A DNA stretch of 64,000 nt, from the NCBI GenBank assembly GCA_028283625.1, contig JAPWKG010000024.1, positions 1 through 64,000 on the forward strand, given 5' to 3'. The translations under genes and the position numbers were made by a program. The notes under the pieces are model-generated. The model did no database searches. It was not told the DNA's origin and saw nothing but the letters and a program-made list of their open reading frames with translations. Below are positions 34,298-42,143 of this stretch, piece by piece. Position 1 is the first letter of the stretch. Each line of letters begins with the position of its first letter. The stretch is from Acidobacteriaceae bacterium (GTDB lineage Bacteria; Acidobacteriota; Terriglobia; Terriglobales; Acidobacteriaceae).

Positions 34298-34762
34298 ATG
34301 CGCCATCGTAAGGGTGGATTCAAGCTGGGTCGTAACACCAGCCATCGCCGCGCACTGCTTCGCAACCTCGTTACCTCCATCATTCTGCACGATCGCGTGG
34401 AGACGACCCTGATCAAGGCCAAGGCTTCGCGTCCTCTGGTAGAGAAGATGATCACGCTGGGTAAGAATGGCAGCGTTCACGCTCGCCGCCAGGCTCTGGC
34501 TTACCTGATGACCGCAGATGCGGTTGATCGTTTGTTCGCCACGGTGGCTCCGCGCTATGCAACGCGTAACGGCGGCTACTCGCGCATCGTGAAGGTTGGC
34601 ATCCGTAAGGGTGACTCCGCAGAAGTGGCTTTCATTGAGCTGCTGGATGCTGAGAACGAGCTTGCAGCGAAGGCGCAGAAGCGCGCTGAGGTTCGCCAGC
34701 GTCGCCAGGAAGAGCTGCAGAAGCAGCTCGAAGAGCAGGGCGGCGAAGAGTCAGCTTCCTAA
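34298..34762 (+). CDS. rplQ: 50S ribosomal protein L17
   Basis: Large-subunit protein near the tunnel exit. The start MRHRKGGFKLGRNTSHRRALLRNLVTS and the end of the core, YSRIVKVGIRKGDSAEVAFIELL, are canonical. A charged C-terminal helix of about 35 residues (Lys/Glu/Gln rich) extends beyond the core, as in many non-proteobacterial L17s. It is the last gene of the alpha operon, and a long terminator follows 12 bases after the stop. Confidence 0.97.
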   Translation: MRHRKGGFKLGRNTSHRRALLRNLVTSIILHDRVETTLIKAKASRPLVEKMITLGKNGSVHARRQALAYLMTADAVDRLFATVAPRYATRNGGYSRIVKVGIRKGDSAEVAFIELLDAENELAAKAQKRAEVRQRRQEELQKQLEEQGGEESAS

Positions 34763-34774
34763 TACGGTCTTATG

Positions 34775-34816
34775 AAAGCAAAAGCGCGTTGTCTTCGGAC
34801 AACGCGCTTTTGCTTT
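34775..34816 (+). terminator. Strong terminator of the alpha ribosomal operon
   Basis: AAAGCAAAAGCGCGTTGTC pairs perfectly with its complement around a TTCG tetraloop and ends in CTTT. A stem of 19 bases is unusually long. Confidence 0.9.
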
Positions 34817-34847
34817 CCCGGACTTCTATGTTCTCCTGAGCCTGTCT

Positions 34848-36395
34848 ATGAAACAAGGTTCTTCGCGACTCTTCCCTTTCCTGCTATCGGCCGGACTTTA
34901 TCTTCTGCTCGTCGGTGTTCTTGCCCTCAAGATCTCCGCGCTTACGCATGGAGCGCAGTGGTATCTGCTGGACGACCCCTACATTCATCTGGCGATTGCG
35001 AAGAATCTTTTACTGCATGGCGTGTACGGTATTTCTCAGTGGGAGCCGTCGCTTGCTTCCTCGTCTATTGCATGGCCGTTTCTTCTGGCGGGCTGGGGCA
35101 AGCTGGGGCTGCTGAGTGCTTCGCTGCCGCTTTGGCTGAACATCGCGTTTAGTCTTCTTCTGCTGTGGAGCAGCGATTTATTGCTTCGCCATAACGGCCT
35201 TGCCGCCCGCTGGCGAGCGGTTGTGCTTTGTCTCGTTGTGCTCGGTTTCCCACTACCGGCAGCAACCTTTATGGGGCTGGAGCACATAGGCTTTGCCTGG
35301 CTGGTAATTACGTTCCTTTTGCGACTGCAGCAAGTGCTGGAGGATGCGACGCTGGAGGACCGCGGCTGGCTGCTGGCTATCGGTGCACTGCTGACCTGCT
35401 TCCGATTTGAAGGCGGTTTTCTGATTGCGGCAGCGGCCTGCGTACTTCTCTGGCAACGCCAGATCGCTTTGGCCATCCTGCTCGGAATTGCAGGTCTATT
35501 GCCGATCGTCTGCTTTGCCCACTTCTCGCAGCATCTTGGTGGAATGGCGGTTCCTAATTCGCTCATCATGAAAACGCATATTGCGGGCAATCCTCTGCTG
35601 GCTCACTTTGCGTTTCTCACCGTACACAAGTTCTTCTTCTTTCGCGGTGGGCTTGCGGGGCTCTTATTTGTACTGCTCCTGTGGTCGTTTGCCGAGACGC
35701 AGTATGGCCGGGCGTTGCGGCTGACGGTGGCGGCGTTTCTGATTGCTGCTTTGATTCATCTGTTGATGGCCAGCGTTGCGACAGCCCGCTATGACTCCTA
35801 CATGATCGCGGCAGCGCTGCTGCTGGGAGCGGTGCTTTACCAGAAGCAGCGTCCTATGCCGGTTGCCGTGGCATTGGTCGTGCTGGTGCTGCTGCCGGTT
35901 GTTTTGTATCGCGGCATCTGGTTGTTGCGCACTGTGCCGGTTGCCGCGGTGTCCATTTACCAGCAGCAGTATGAGGCTGGCCGCTTCTTTGCGCGTTACT
36001 ACGATGGCTCTGGCGTCTTTGCGAACGATATCGGCGTGCTTGCCTATCTGGCGGATGTGCATTGCCTCGACATTGCGGGTCTGGGAACCAATGAGGTCGC
36101 ACGAGCGATTCGTGAGGATAGATTCAACCAGCAGGTTTTTGAGCATCTGGCCCGGGAGCGCGGTATTGTCGTTGGCTTTGCGTATGAAGATCAGGCGTTG
36201 CCCACGCTGCTGCCAGCAAACTGGCAAAAGGTCGCTTCCTGGACCGAACCGCACCCCACAGGCGCCGGGGCCGCTGAGGCTACGATCGCGTTTTACGCGA
36301 CGAGCCCTGAGCAGGCCGCCGTGCTGGAGCAGCATTTGAAGGAGTTTGCTCCGGAGCTACCGCAGGCGGTTACAGTGCAGTACGTGGCACCGTAA
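34848..36395 (+). CDS. Polytopic membrane protein, GT-C glycosyltransferase-like
   Basis: A 515-residue protein with about ten to twelve transmembrane helices and a soluble C-terminal part (about 375-515). Near the N-terminus the first periplasmic loop has YLLDDPYIHLAIAKNLLLHG. This resembles the acidic-motif loop of lipid-linked sugar transferases of the GT-C fold (mannosyltransferase/ArnT type). No exact family can be assigned and the substrate is unknown. The soluble end may be a periplasmic acceptor-binding region. It lies alone between the alpha operon terminator and a convergent GGDEF gene. Confidence 0.75.
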   Translation: MKQGSSRLFPFLLSAGLYLLLVGVLALKISALTHGAQWYLLDDPYIHLAIAKNLLLHGVYGISQWEPSLASSSIAWPFLLAGWGKLGLLSASLPLWLNIAFSLLLLWSSDLLLRHNGLAARWRAVVLCLVVLGFPLPAATFMGLEHIGFAWLVITFLLRLQQVLEDATLEDRGWLLAIGALLTCFRFEGGFLIAAAACVLLWQRQIALAILLGIAGLLPIVCFAHFSQHLGGMAVPNSLIMKTHIAGNPLLAHFAFLTVHKFFFFRGGLAGLLFVLLLWSFAETQYGRALRLTVAAFLIAALIHLLMASVATARYDSYMIAAALLLGAVLYQKQRPMPVAVALVVLVLLPVVLYRGIWLLRTVPVAAVSIYQQQYEAGRFFARYYDGSGVFANDIGVLAYLADVHCLDIAGLGTNEVARAIREDRFNQQVFEHLARERGIVVGFAYEDQALPTLLPANWQKVASWTEPHPTGAGAAEATIAFYATSPEQAAVLEQHLKEFAPELPQAVTVQYVAP

Positions 36396-36405
36396 CCCGC
36401 CTGGT

Positions 36406-37932
36406 TTAGGGCGTTGCGCTCGGTTGGTTTTCCGCCTGCAGTTTGGCGAGTAACTCCTGGTAGTAAGCGTGATAGCTTACGAAGCGGTTTTTCCCGGCAC
36501 GTTTTGCGGCGTAAAGCGCTTCGTCTGCGAGGATGACCAGGCGAAGCGGATTCGGTGTGGCGTCGTCGAGCGCGGCGGCGCCAATGCTGACTGTGATTGG
36601 CCCGTTCTCCCACGGTGTTTCCCGGATGCACTGGTTGATGCGTTCCGCCATCAGCAGGGCGTCAGGCTCTGTGCACTCCGGCAGCAGAATGACGAACTCT
36701 TCTCCGCCATACCGTGCGGCGAGATCCACCTCACGCACAGCCTTGGTCAGGCACCGCGCAAGCGTGCGGAGCACGTCATCGCCGTGACTGTGGCCGTAGG
36801 TGTCGTTGCGGAGTTTGAAGTTGTCAACATCGAGCATGAGCACGGCCAGCGGCGTTTTCTTACGGCGCGCGCGGGCAAACTCCAGGTCAAGCCGTTCTTC
36901 AAAGCGCCGTCGGTTGGCGATGCCGGTAAGCGGATCGGTCGCAGCCAGATCGCTCAGCATACGGTTCGCGGCTTCGAGGTTATTGCGCGAGTTTTCGAGA
37001 TCCTGTGCGCGCTGCAGCTCTTCGGTTACGTCGAGCAGAATGCCGCCGAGAATCATGGAGCCATCGCTGCTGGGGCACGGGAAGCGGTACGACCGCCAGA
37101 TGGTCGTTGTGCCTTGCTTTTCAAGCATTGGCTCCAGAAAGACACCAACTTTGCGCGTATGCAGCACCTCAAGATCGTGGGTGCGCGATTGATTCGCAAA
37201 CCCTGGCTCATAGATGTCTTCATAGCGCTTACCGAGCCAGTCGCGCGGCCCGATCTGAAAGCGGTTAGCGAACTGCTGGTTGTAAAACAGCAGGTGACCA
37301 TCCGTGTTTTTCAGAAAGCTGAGGAACGGACCGGAGTCCATGAACGCTTTGAAGCGCCTGTCTGAGGCTTCGAGCCTTGCCTGCCCTTCGCGGGCCGACT
37401 CTAGCGCCTTTTCCAGCTGTCGGCGTCGCATACGCAGTTCGATGAGAGCGTTTACCTGACGGGCCAACGCCTTTAGGCCTGACTCCTGCGCGCTGTTCAG
37501 GTGATGAGGAATTCTATCCAGCACGCAGAGACTACCGACGTGGTACCCGTCCGGGCTGGAGAGAGGAAAGCCTGCATAGAAGCGAAGGTTGAATTCGCCG
37601 GTCACCATGGGATTGGCGCTGAAGCGTGGATCCTTGGTGGCGTCTTCTACGGTGAAGAGGTCGTCCTGCTGAATGGTGTGGGTGCAGAAGCTGATTTCGC
37701 GAGCGGTCTCAGTCTCATCAAGGCCGGTGGCGGCTTTGAACCATTGCCGGCTTTCATCCACCAGGGAGACGAGGCTCATGGGAGCGCCGCAGATGGCGGC
37801 TGCAATCTCGACCAGCTCGTCGAACTCCGGTTCGCGCGCGGTGTCCAGTAACTCCGTGCGTCGAAGCGCTGCAAGACGCTGCTGCTCGAACTCGTTGGTT
37901 TGTACGTTTGCGACTGAGGTTACCGTGGACAC
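36406..37932 (-). CDS. GAF-PAS-GGDEF diguanylate cyclase
   Basis: Cytoplasmic cyclic-di-GMP synthase with two sensor domains in 508 residues. The GAF domain (about 20-165) has the RTELLDTAREPEFDELVEIAAAICGAP pattern typical of this class. A PAS domain follows (about 190-310; FLKNTDGHLLFYNQQFANRF), then a GGDEF domain (325-485). The catalytic motif is RYGGEEF, and the I-site RxxD (REVD) is kept, so product feedback is likely. The start is GTG at 37932, preceded by a GGGGGAAG sequence. The ligand sensed is unknown. It is convergent with the membrane protein upstream, leaving ten bases between stops. Confidence 0.93.
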   Translation of the reverse strand: MSTVTSVANVQTNEFEQQRLAALRRTELLDTAREPEFDELVEIAAAICGAPMSLVSLVDESRQWFKAATGLDETETAREISFCTHTIQQDDLFTVEDATKDPRFSANPMVTGEFNLRFYAGFPLSSPDGYHVGSLCVLDRIPHHLNSAQESGLKALARQVNALIELRMRRRQLEKALESAREGQARLEASDRRFKAFMDSGPFLSFLKNTDGHLLFYNQQFANRFQIGPRDWLGKRYEDIYEPGFANQSRTHDLEVLHTRKVGVFLEPMLEKQGTTTIWRSYRFPCPSSDGSMILGGILLDVTEELQRAQDLENSRNNLEAANRMLSDLAATDPLTGIANRRRFEERLDLEFARARRKKTPLAVLMLDVDNFKLRNDTYGHSHGDDVLRTLARCLTKAVREVDLAARYGGEEFVILLPECTEPDALLMAERINQCIRETPWENGPITVSIGAAALDDATPNPLRLVILADEALYAAKRAGKNRFVSYHAYYQELLAKLQAENQPSATP

Positions 37933-38153
37933 AATGGACTGACTTCCCCCAGAGTCATACGCCTGCGAAAACTCATCGCAAGTTCTTCTTAGGAAAACAC
38001 GTCGCCCGAAATTGGCATAGTCAAAATCTTCACAGACAGCGGGAATTTTTCACCAAGCTGCCCTAAGGTGAGACGCGCGGCGGCCGCTGTCGTGAGCCGG
38101 GAAACGAAGAGTGTGAAGAGATGCGACTGCGAGTAGACTTAAGGGCGAGTCAA

Positions 38154-39086
38154 ATGGCTATCGTCGAACTTCAAAACATCCGCAAAGTCTACGACAAGAA
38201 AGTCGCTGTCGAAGGCCTGTCTCTTTCTATCGAACCTGGAACCATGTTTGGCCTGCTGGGCCCGAATGGCTCGGGTAAGACCAGCACGATCCGGATGATG
38301 ATTGGGATGACGGTGCCCGATTCCGGAACCGTCAAGCTCTTTGGTCAGCCGTTTACTCGTGACCAGCTCAAACGCGTCGGGTACCTGCCGGAAGAGCGGG
38401 GTCTGTACAAGAAGATGAAGGTGCTGGAGCAGCTTGTGTTTATGGGGCAGCTTCATGGACTTGAGGCATCGCTTGCGGAAAAACGTGCGCTCGCCTGGTG
38501 CGAGCGTATGGAGATTACCGAGGCAATTCCCAAGAAGGTGGAAGAGCTCTCCAAAGGTATGCAGCAGAAGATTCAGTTCATTGCTGCTCTGTTGCATGAG
38601 CCGGAGCTGGTGATTATGGACGAGCCGTTCTCAGGGCTTGATCCCGTGAACGCTCAGCTGTTGATGGATACGCTGCTGCAGCTTCGCGGCGAAGGAAAGG
38701 CCGTTGTCTTCAGCACGCATCGCATGGATCAGGTGGAGAAACTCTGCGATGCGATTGCGATCGTTTATCGCGGCAAGCTGGTGCTTGAAGGCCAGACACG
38801 CGAGGTGAAGAGCCGCTATCCGCGCAACCGTGTGCAGGCGGTCTTTCAGGGAGACGATAGTTTTCTGCGCCATGAAGGCGTAGCGTCGGCAAACAACTAT
38901 GCGGGCATTGCAGAGATCGCACTGCGATCGCCTGAGTTTGCGCAGCCTCTGCTGGTGGAGGCGATTGCGCGCGGCACGCAGTTCACACGCTTTGAGGTTA
39001 TTGAGCCGACACTGGAGGAGATCTTCATTGAGTCGGTGAAGAAGACGCCGGAGTATGCGGCTGCAGGAGGACGTATCGATGTCTAG
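38154..39086 (+). CDS. ABC transporter ATP-binding protein (NatA-like)
   Basis: ATPase of an ABC-2 type exporter, 310 residues. Walker A GPNGSGKTS, the Q-loop region, signature ELSKGMQQK, Walker B LVIMDEPFSGLDP and the H-loop STHRM are intact. The C-terminal 80 residues match the DUF4162 extension found in NatA-type and drug-export ATPases. The ATG at 38154 follows AAGGGCGAG; the frame opens 11 codons earlier. Its stop overlaps the start of the permease gene by eight bases, showing translational coupling. Exported substrate unknown (Na+, drugs or lipids are all possible). Confidence 0.93.
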   Translation: MAIVELQNIRKVYDKKVAVEGLSLSIEPGTMFGLLGPNGSGKTSTIRMMIGMTVPDSGTVKLFGQPFTRDQLKRVGYLPEERGLYKKMKVLEQLVFMGQLHGLEASLAEKRALAWCERMEITEAIPKKVEELSKGMQQKIQFIAALLHEPELVIMDEPFSGLDPVNAQLLMDTLLQLRGEGKAVVFSTHRMDQVEKLCDAIAIVYRGKLVLEGQTREVKSRYPRNRVQAVFQGDDSFLRHEGVASANNYAGIAEIALRSPEFAQPLLVEAIARGTQFTRFEVIEPTLEEIFIESVKKTPEYAAAGGRIDV

Positions 39087-40311
39087 CTCTCTTTCCACCG
39101 TCCTTCTCATTGCACGGCGTGAGTATCTGGAGCGTGTCCGCACCAAGGGCTTTCTGATTGCGACATTGTTGATCCCGGCGGTGATGGGTGCGTTGACCTG
39201 GGGTTCGGCTACGCTGGCCTCGCGGGCTAAAACGACCTCGCATGTAGCCGTGGTGGCCAGCGATACGGTCTTTGCCCATGATCTGAAGCAGCAGCTTGGC
39301 TCAAGCGCGCAGGACGCGATGCAGGTGGATCTGGTCGAGCCGACGACTGCCTCGCGCGCAAGGCTCGATGAGCAGCTGCAGGATAAGCACTCGACATTGG
39401 CTGGGTATCTATGGGTGACTTCTCCGGCGACCGCAGGCGCGTTGCCGCACTTTACCTACAAAGCGCGCTCCGCAGGAGATATCAGCACCAAAACCGCACT
39501 GGAAGACGCCATTAGCGCCGTATTGCTGCGTGAGCGGCTGAGCGAGCGTGGGCTGAGCCACGCAGAGATCGATCAGCTAACGGAAAAGGTTACGGTCGAT
39601 ACCAGCGCAAGCGGCAATACCAAGGCTGCGTTCATTGCTGCCTACACCATGTTCTTCCTGATGTACATGGTGATCATGCTCTACGCGATGAATACGGCGC
39701 GCTCCATCATTGAAGAGAAGACGAGCCGTGTCTTCGAGGTGATGCTGGCGACGATCAAGCCGGAGCAGATGCTGGCGGGCAAGATTCTCGGCGTGGGCGG
39801 CGTCGGCCTGACGCAGGTAGGTATCTGGATGGGCGCGGCCTACGCGTACTCAACGTTCGGAATTATGGCCTCGGGCGGGCATGTACTCATTGGACTCACG
39901 CAGGTGCTGTACTTTATCGCGTACTTCCTGTTTGCGTTCTTCCTGTATTCGAGCATTGCCGCGGCGCTGGGAGCGATGACCAACTCCGAGCAGGAGTTGC
40001 AGCAGTTGAACATGTTCCTGGTAATGCCGCTGGCCTTCTGCATGGTGATGGTTTTTGCGATCATCCGCGAACCGAACTCACGGTTGGCCGAGATCGTTTC
40101 CCTGATTCCCTTCTGCAGCCCGCTGCTGATGAACTTCCGGCTCTCGTTGACCCAGGTTCCTGCCTGGCAGGTGGGCTTATCCTTTGTGCTGATGACGCTG
40201 ACGATCGCGGTCATTCTCTGGATTTCGGCGCGCATCTACCGGGTCGGTATTTTGATGTACGGCAAGAAGCCGAGCCTGCCGGAGATTCTGCGTTGGTTGA
40301 AGTACAGCTAA
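39079..40311 (+). CDS. ABC-2 type permease (NatB-like)
   Basis: Membrane partner of the ATPase just upstream. It has 410 residues and six predicted helices: one near the N-terminus (residues about 20-42), a periplasmic domain (45-180), then five helices including MFFLMYMVIMLYAMNTARSIIEEK. The last is followed by VFEVMLATIKPEQMLAGKILG, typical of ABC2_membrane_3 permeases. The ATG at 39079 sits inside the last codons of the ATPase with AGGAGG eight bases before it. Confidence 0.9.
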   Translation: MSSSLSTVLLIARREYLERVRTKGFLIATLLIPAVMGALTWGSATLASRAKTTSHVAVVASDTVFAHDLKQQLGSSAQDAMQVDLVEPTTASRARLDEQLQDKHSTLAGYLWVTSPATAGALPHFTYKARSAGDISTKTALEDAISAVLLRERLSERGLSHAEIDQLTEKVTVDTSASGNTKAAFIAAYTMFFLMYMVIMLYAMNTARSIIEEKTSRVFEVMLATIKPEQMLAGKILGVGGVGLTQVGIWMGAAYAYSTFGIMASGGHVLIGLTQVLYFIAYFLFAFFLYSSIAAALGAMTNSEQELQQLNMFLVMPLAFCMVMVFAIIREPNSRLAEIVSLIPFCSPLLMNFRLSLTQVPAWQVGLSFVLMTLTIAVILWISARIYRVGILMYGKKPSLPEILRWLKYS

Positions 40312-40344
40312 GCAAATACGCGTGAAGCTTGTAGGCTGGTAGCC

Positions 40345-40998
40345 GTGCCGTCGTATACGTCCAAGCAGCGAGTGATGCTCGCGATCGTTCCACCGCTGGT
40401 TGCGGGATTAATTCGCGTGATTGGCTTTACGTGGCGCGTGCGCGATGTGAATGCCGCAGGCGTGGCAAGCGGCCATACGATTCCCGGACCGAGTGTCTTC
40501 GCTTTTTGGCACTGCTCGTTGCTGGCCTGCGCCTATCGCTTCCGCGGACTCGGGATCGCCATTCTTATTTCGCAGTCGTTTGATGGGGAGCTGATTGCGC
40601 GTGTGGTGGAGCGTCTGGGGTTTGTTGCGGTCCGTGGTTCAAGCTCGCGCGGTGGTGTGGGTGGTTTGAAGGCGATGTCTGAGGCGTATCGCGAAGGCCG
40701 AATCTGCGCCTTTACTGCCGATGGTCCGAAAGGGCCAGCGCGTGTGGCAAAGGCCGGGCCTGTACAGTTGGCCAAGCTCGTTCAGGCGCCATGGATTGGC
40801 TGCTTTCATGCGCAGCCGGAGCAGGCCTGGACGATGAACTCGTGGGATCGTTTTCTGATTCCGAAACCGTTCGCGAAGATTGTATTTTCCTGGCCAGCGC
40901 CTATCGCGCTTGATGAGAAGGAAGAGAGTACGACAGTGTTGGCGGAGCTGCAGCAGCAGATGATCGAAGCGGTGAGGATGACGGAGGCGGCGCGATGA
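40345..40998 (+). CDS. DUF374 lysophospholipid acyltransferase-like protein
   Basis: This 217-residue protein belongs to the DUF374 group of the lysophospholipid acyltransferase superfamily. An N-terminal hydrophobic helix (residues 11-28) precedes FAFWHCSLL, the FWHxxLL form of the HX4D-type motif. [22 protein letters not shown] then forms the second conserved block. Some members are Kdo/lipid A acyltransferase relatives, but the acceptor is unknown here. The start is GTG at 40345. Its TGA overlaps the ATG of queA (ATGA), so the two are translationally coupled. Confidence 0.88.
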   Translation: MPSYTSKQRVMLAIVPPLVAGLIRVIGFTWRVRDVNAAGVASGHTIPGPSVFAFWHCSLLACAYRFRGLGIAILISQSFDGELIARVVERLGFVAVRGSSSRGGVGGLKAMSEAYREGRICAFTADGPKGPARVAKAGPVQLAKLVQAPWIGCFHAQPEQAWTMNSWDRFLIPKPFAKIVFSWPAPIALDEKEESTTVLAELQQQMIEAVRMTEAAR

Positions 40999-42098
40999 GC
41001 TTGCGTGTTTCTGACTTTGCCTACGCGCTTCCGGAAGAGTTGATTGCGCAGCGGCCGCCGCAGGTGCGGGGCTCCAGCAGAATGCTGTTTCTGCCGCGTC
41101 TTGAAGGGCCCTGGCAGGACAGGCACTTCGTGGATCTGCCCGAATTTTTGCGCCCCGGCGACCTGCTAGTGATGAATGACTCGCGCGTGATTCCAGCGCG
41201 TTTGTTTGCCACGCGTGAAGGGCTGCGTACGCAAAAGAGCTCGCAGACGCCGACCGGTGTTGTTGAGGTATTGCTGACCGCTCGACTGGCGGGCAACGAA
41301 GAGTGGTCTGCCTTGGTGAAGCCGGCAAAGAAGGTTCCGGTAGGAGAGCGCTTGCTCTTTCGTGACGCGGCAGGCGAACTTGTGCTGACCGCAGAGGTGA
41401 CCGCCGAAGGAGAGTTCGGCGAGCGCACGCTGCGCTTTACCCCAGTCGCGGATTTTTATCTGGCGCTGGAGCGCATCGGTCATCTCCCTTTGCCCCCTTA
41501 CATTCGCCGGGAGAAGAGCGCGCCGAATACGGAAGAGGATCGCGAGCGCTACCAGACGGTGGTTTCGCGTTCAGAAACGCGGGGCTCGGCGGCTGCGCCT
41601 ACTGCCGGACTGCATTTTACCGACGATATTTTGTCGCGATTGAAAGAGCGTGGCGTCGAGCTTGCAACCGTGACGCTGCACGTTGGCCTGGGAACCTTTC
41701 AACCTGTTCGCGTCGAGCGCGTGAATGAGATTCAGCTGCACGCCGAGCCTTATACGATTTCGGCGGCAACGGCTGACGCGCTCAACCGCGCGCGCGAAGA
41801 AGGCCGCCGCATTCTTGCGGTGGGAACCACAACGACACGGACGCTGGAACATATCGCGAGGCTCAGTTCAAACCGCACGATTGTGCCTCACTCCGGCGAG
41901 ACGGCGCTTTTTCTGTCACCGGGGGTTGAGTTCAGGATGGTGCAGGGGCTGATCACCAACTTTCACCTGCCGGAGTCGACGCTGATGATGCTGGTGAGCG
42001 CTTTTGCGGGGCGCGAGCGCGTCTTAGCCGCTTACGAACATGCCGTGGCGGAGCGCTATCGCTTTTTCTCCTACGGCGATTGCATGCTGCTGTTGTAG
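40995..42098 (+). CDS. queA: S-adenosylmethionine:tRNA ribosyltransferase-isomerase
   Basis: Adds the cyclopentane-forming ribosyl group of SAM to preQ1 in tRNA, the next-to-last step of queuosine synthesis. Family motifs are all seen: [16 protein letters not shown] at the start, [54 protein letters not shown] and [32 protein letters not shown]. The protein has 367 residues. There is a small insert near residue 75 ([12 protein letters not shown]). It follows the DUF374 gene with a four-base overlap. queG, tgt and other pathway genes are not in the window. Confidence 0.96.
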   Translation: MSLRVSDFAYALPEELIAQRPPQVRGSSRMLFLPRLEGPWQDRHFVDLPEFLRPGDLLVMNDSRVIPARLFATREGLRTQKSSQTPTGVVEVLLTARLAGNEEWSALVKPAKKVPVGERLLFRDAAGELVLTAEVTAEGEFGERTLRFTPVADFYLALERIGHLPLPPYIRREKSAPNTEEDRERYQTVVSRSETRGSAAAPTAGLHFTDDILSRLKERGVELATVTLHVGLGTFQPVRVERVNEIQLHAEPYTISAATADALNRAREEGRRILAVGTTTTRTLEHIARLSSNRTIVPHSGETALFLSPGVEFRMVQGLITNFHLPESTLMMLVSAFAGRERVLAAYEHAVAERYRFFSYGDCMLLL

Positions 42099-42143
42099 CG
42101 GTGAGCGCAATTGTTGCGCAAAGCATCTAAACTCAACACTGCA

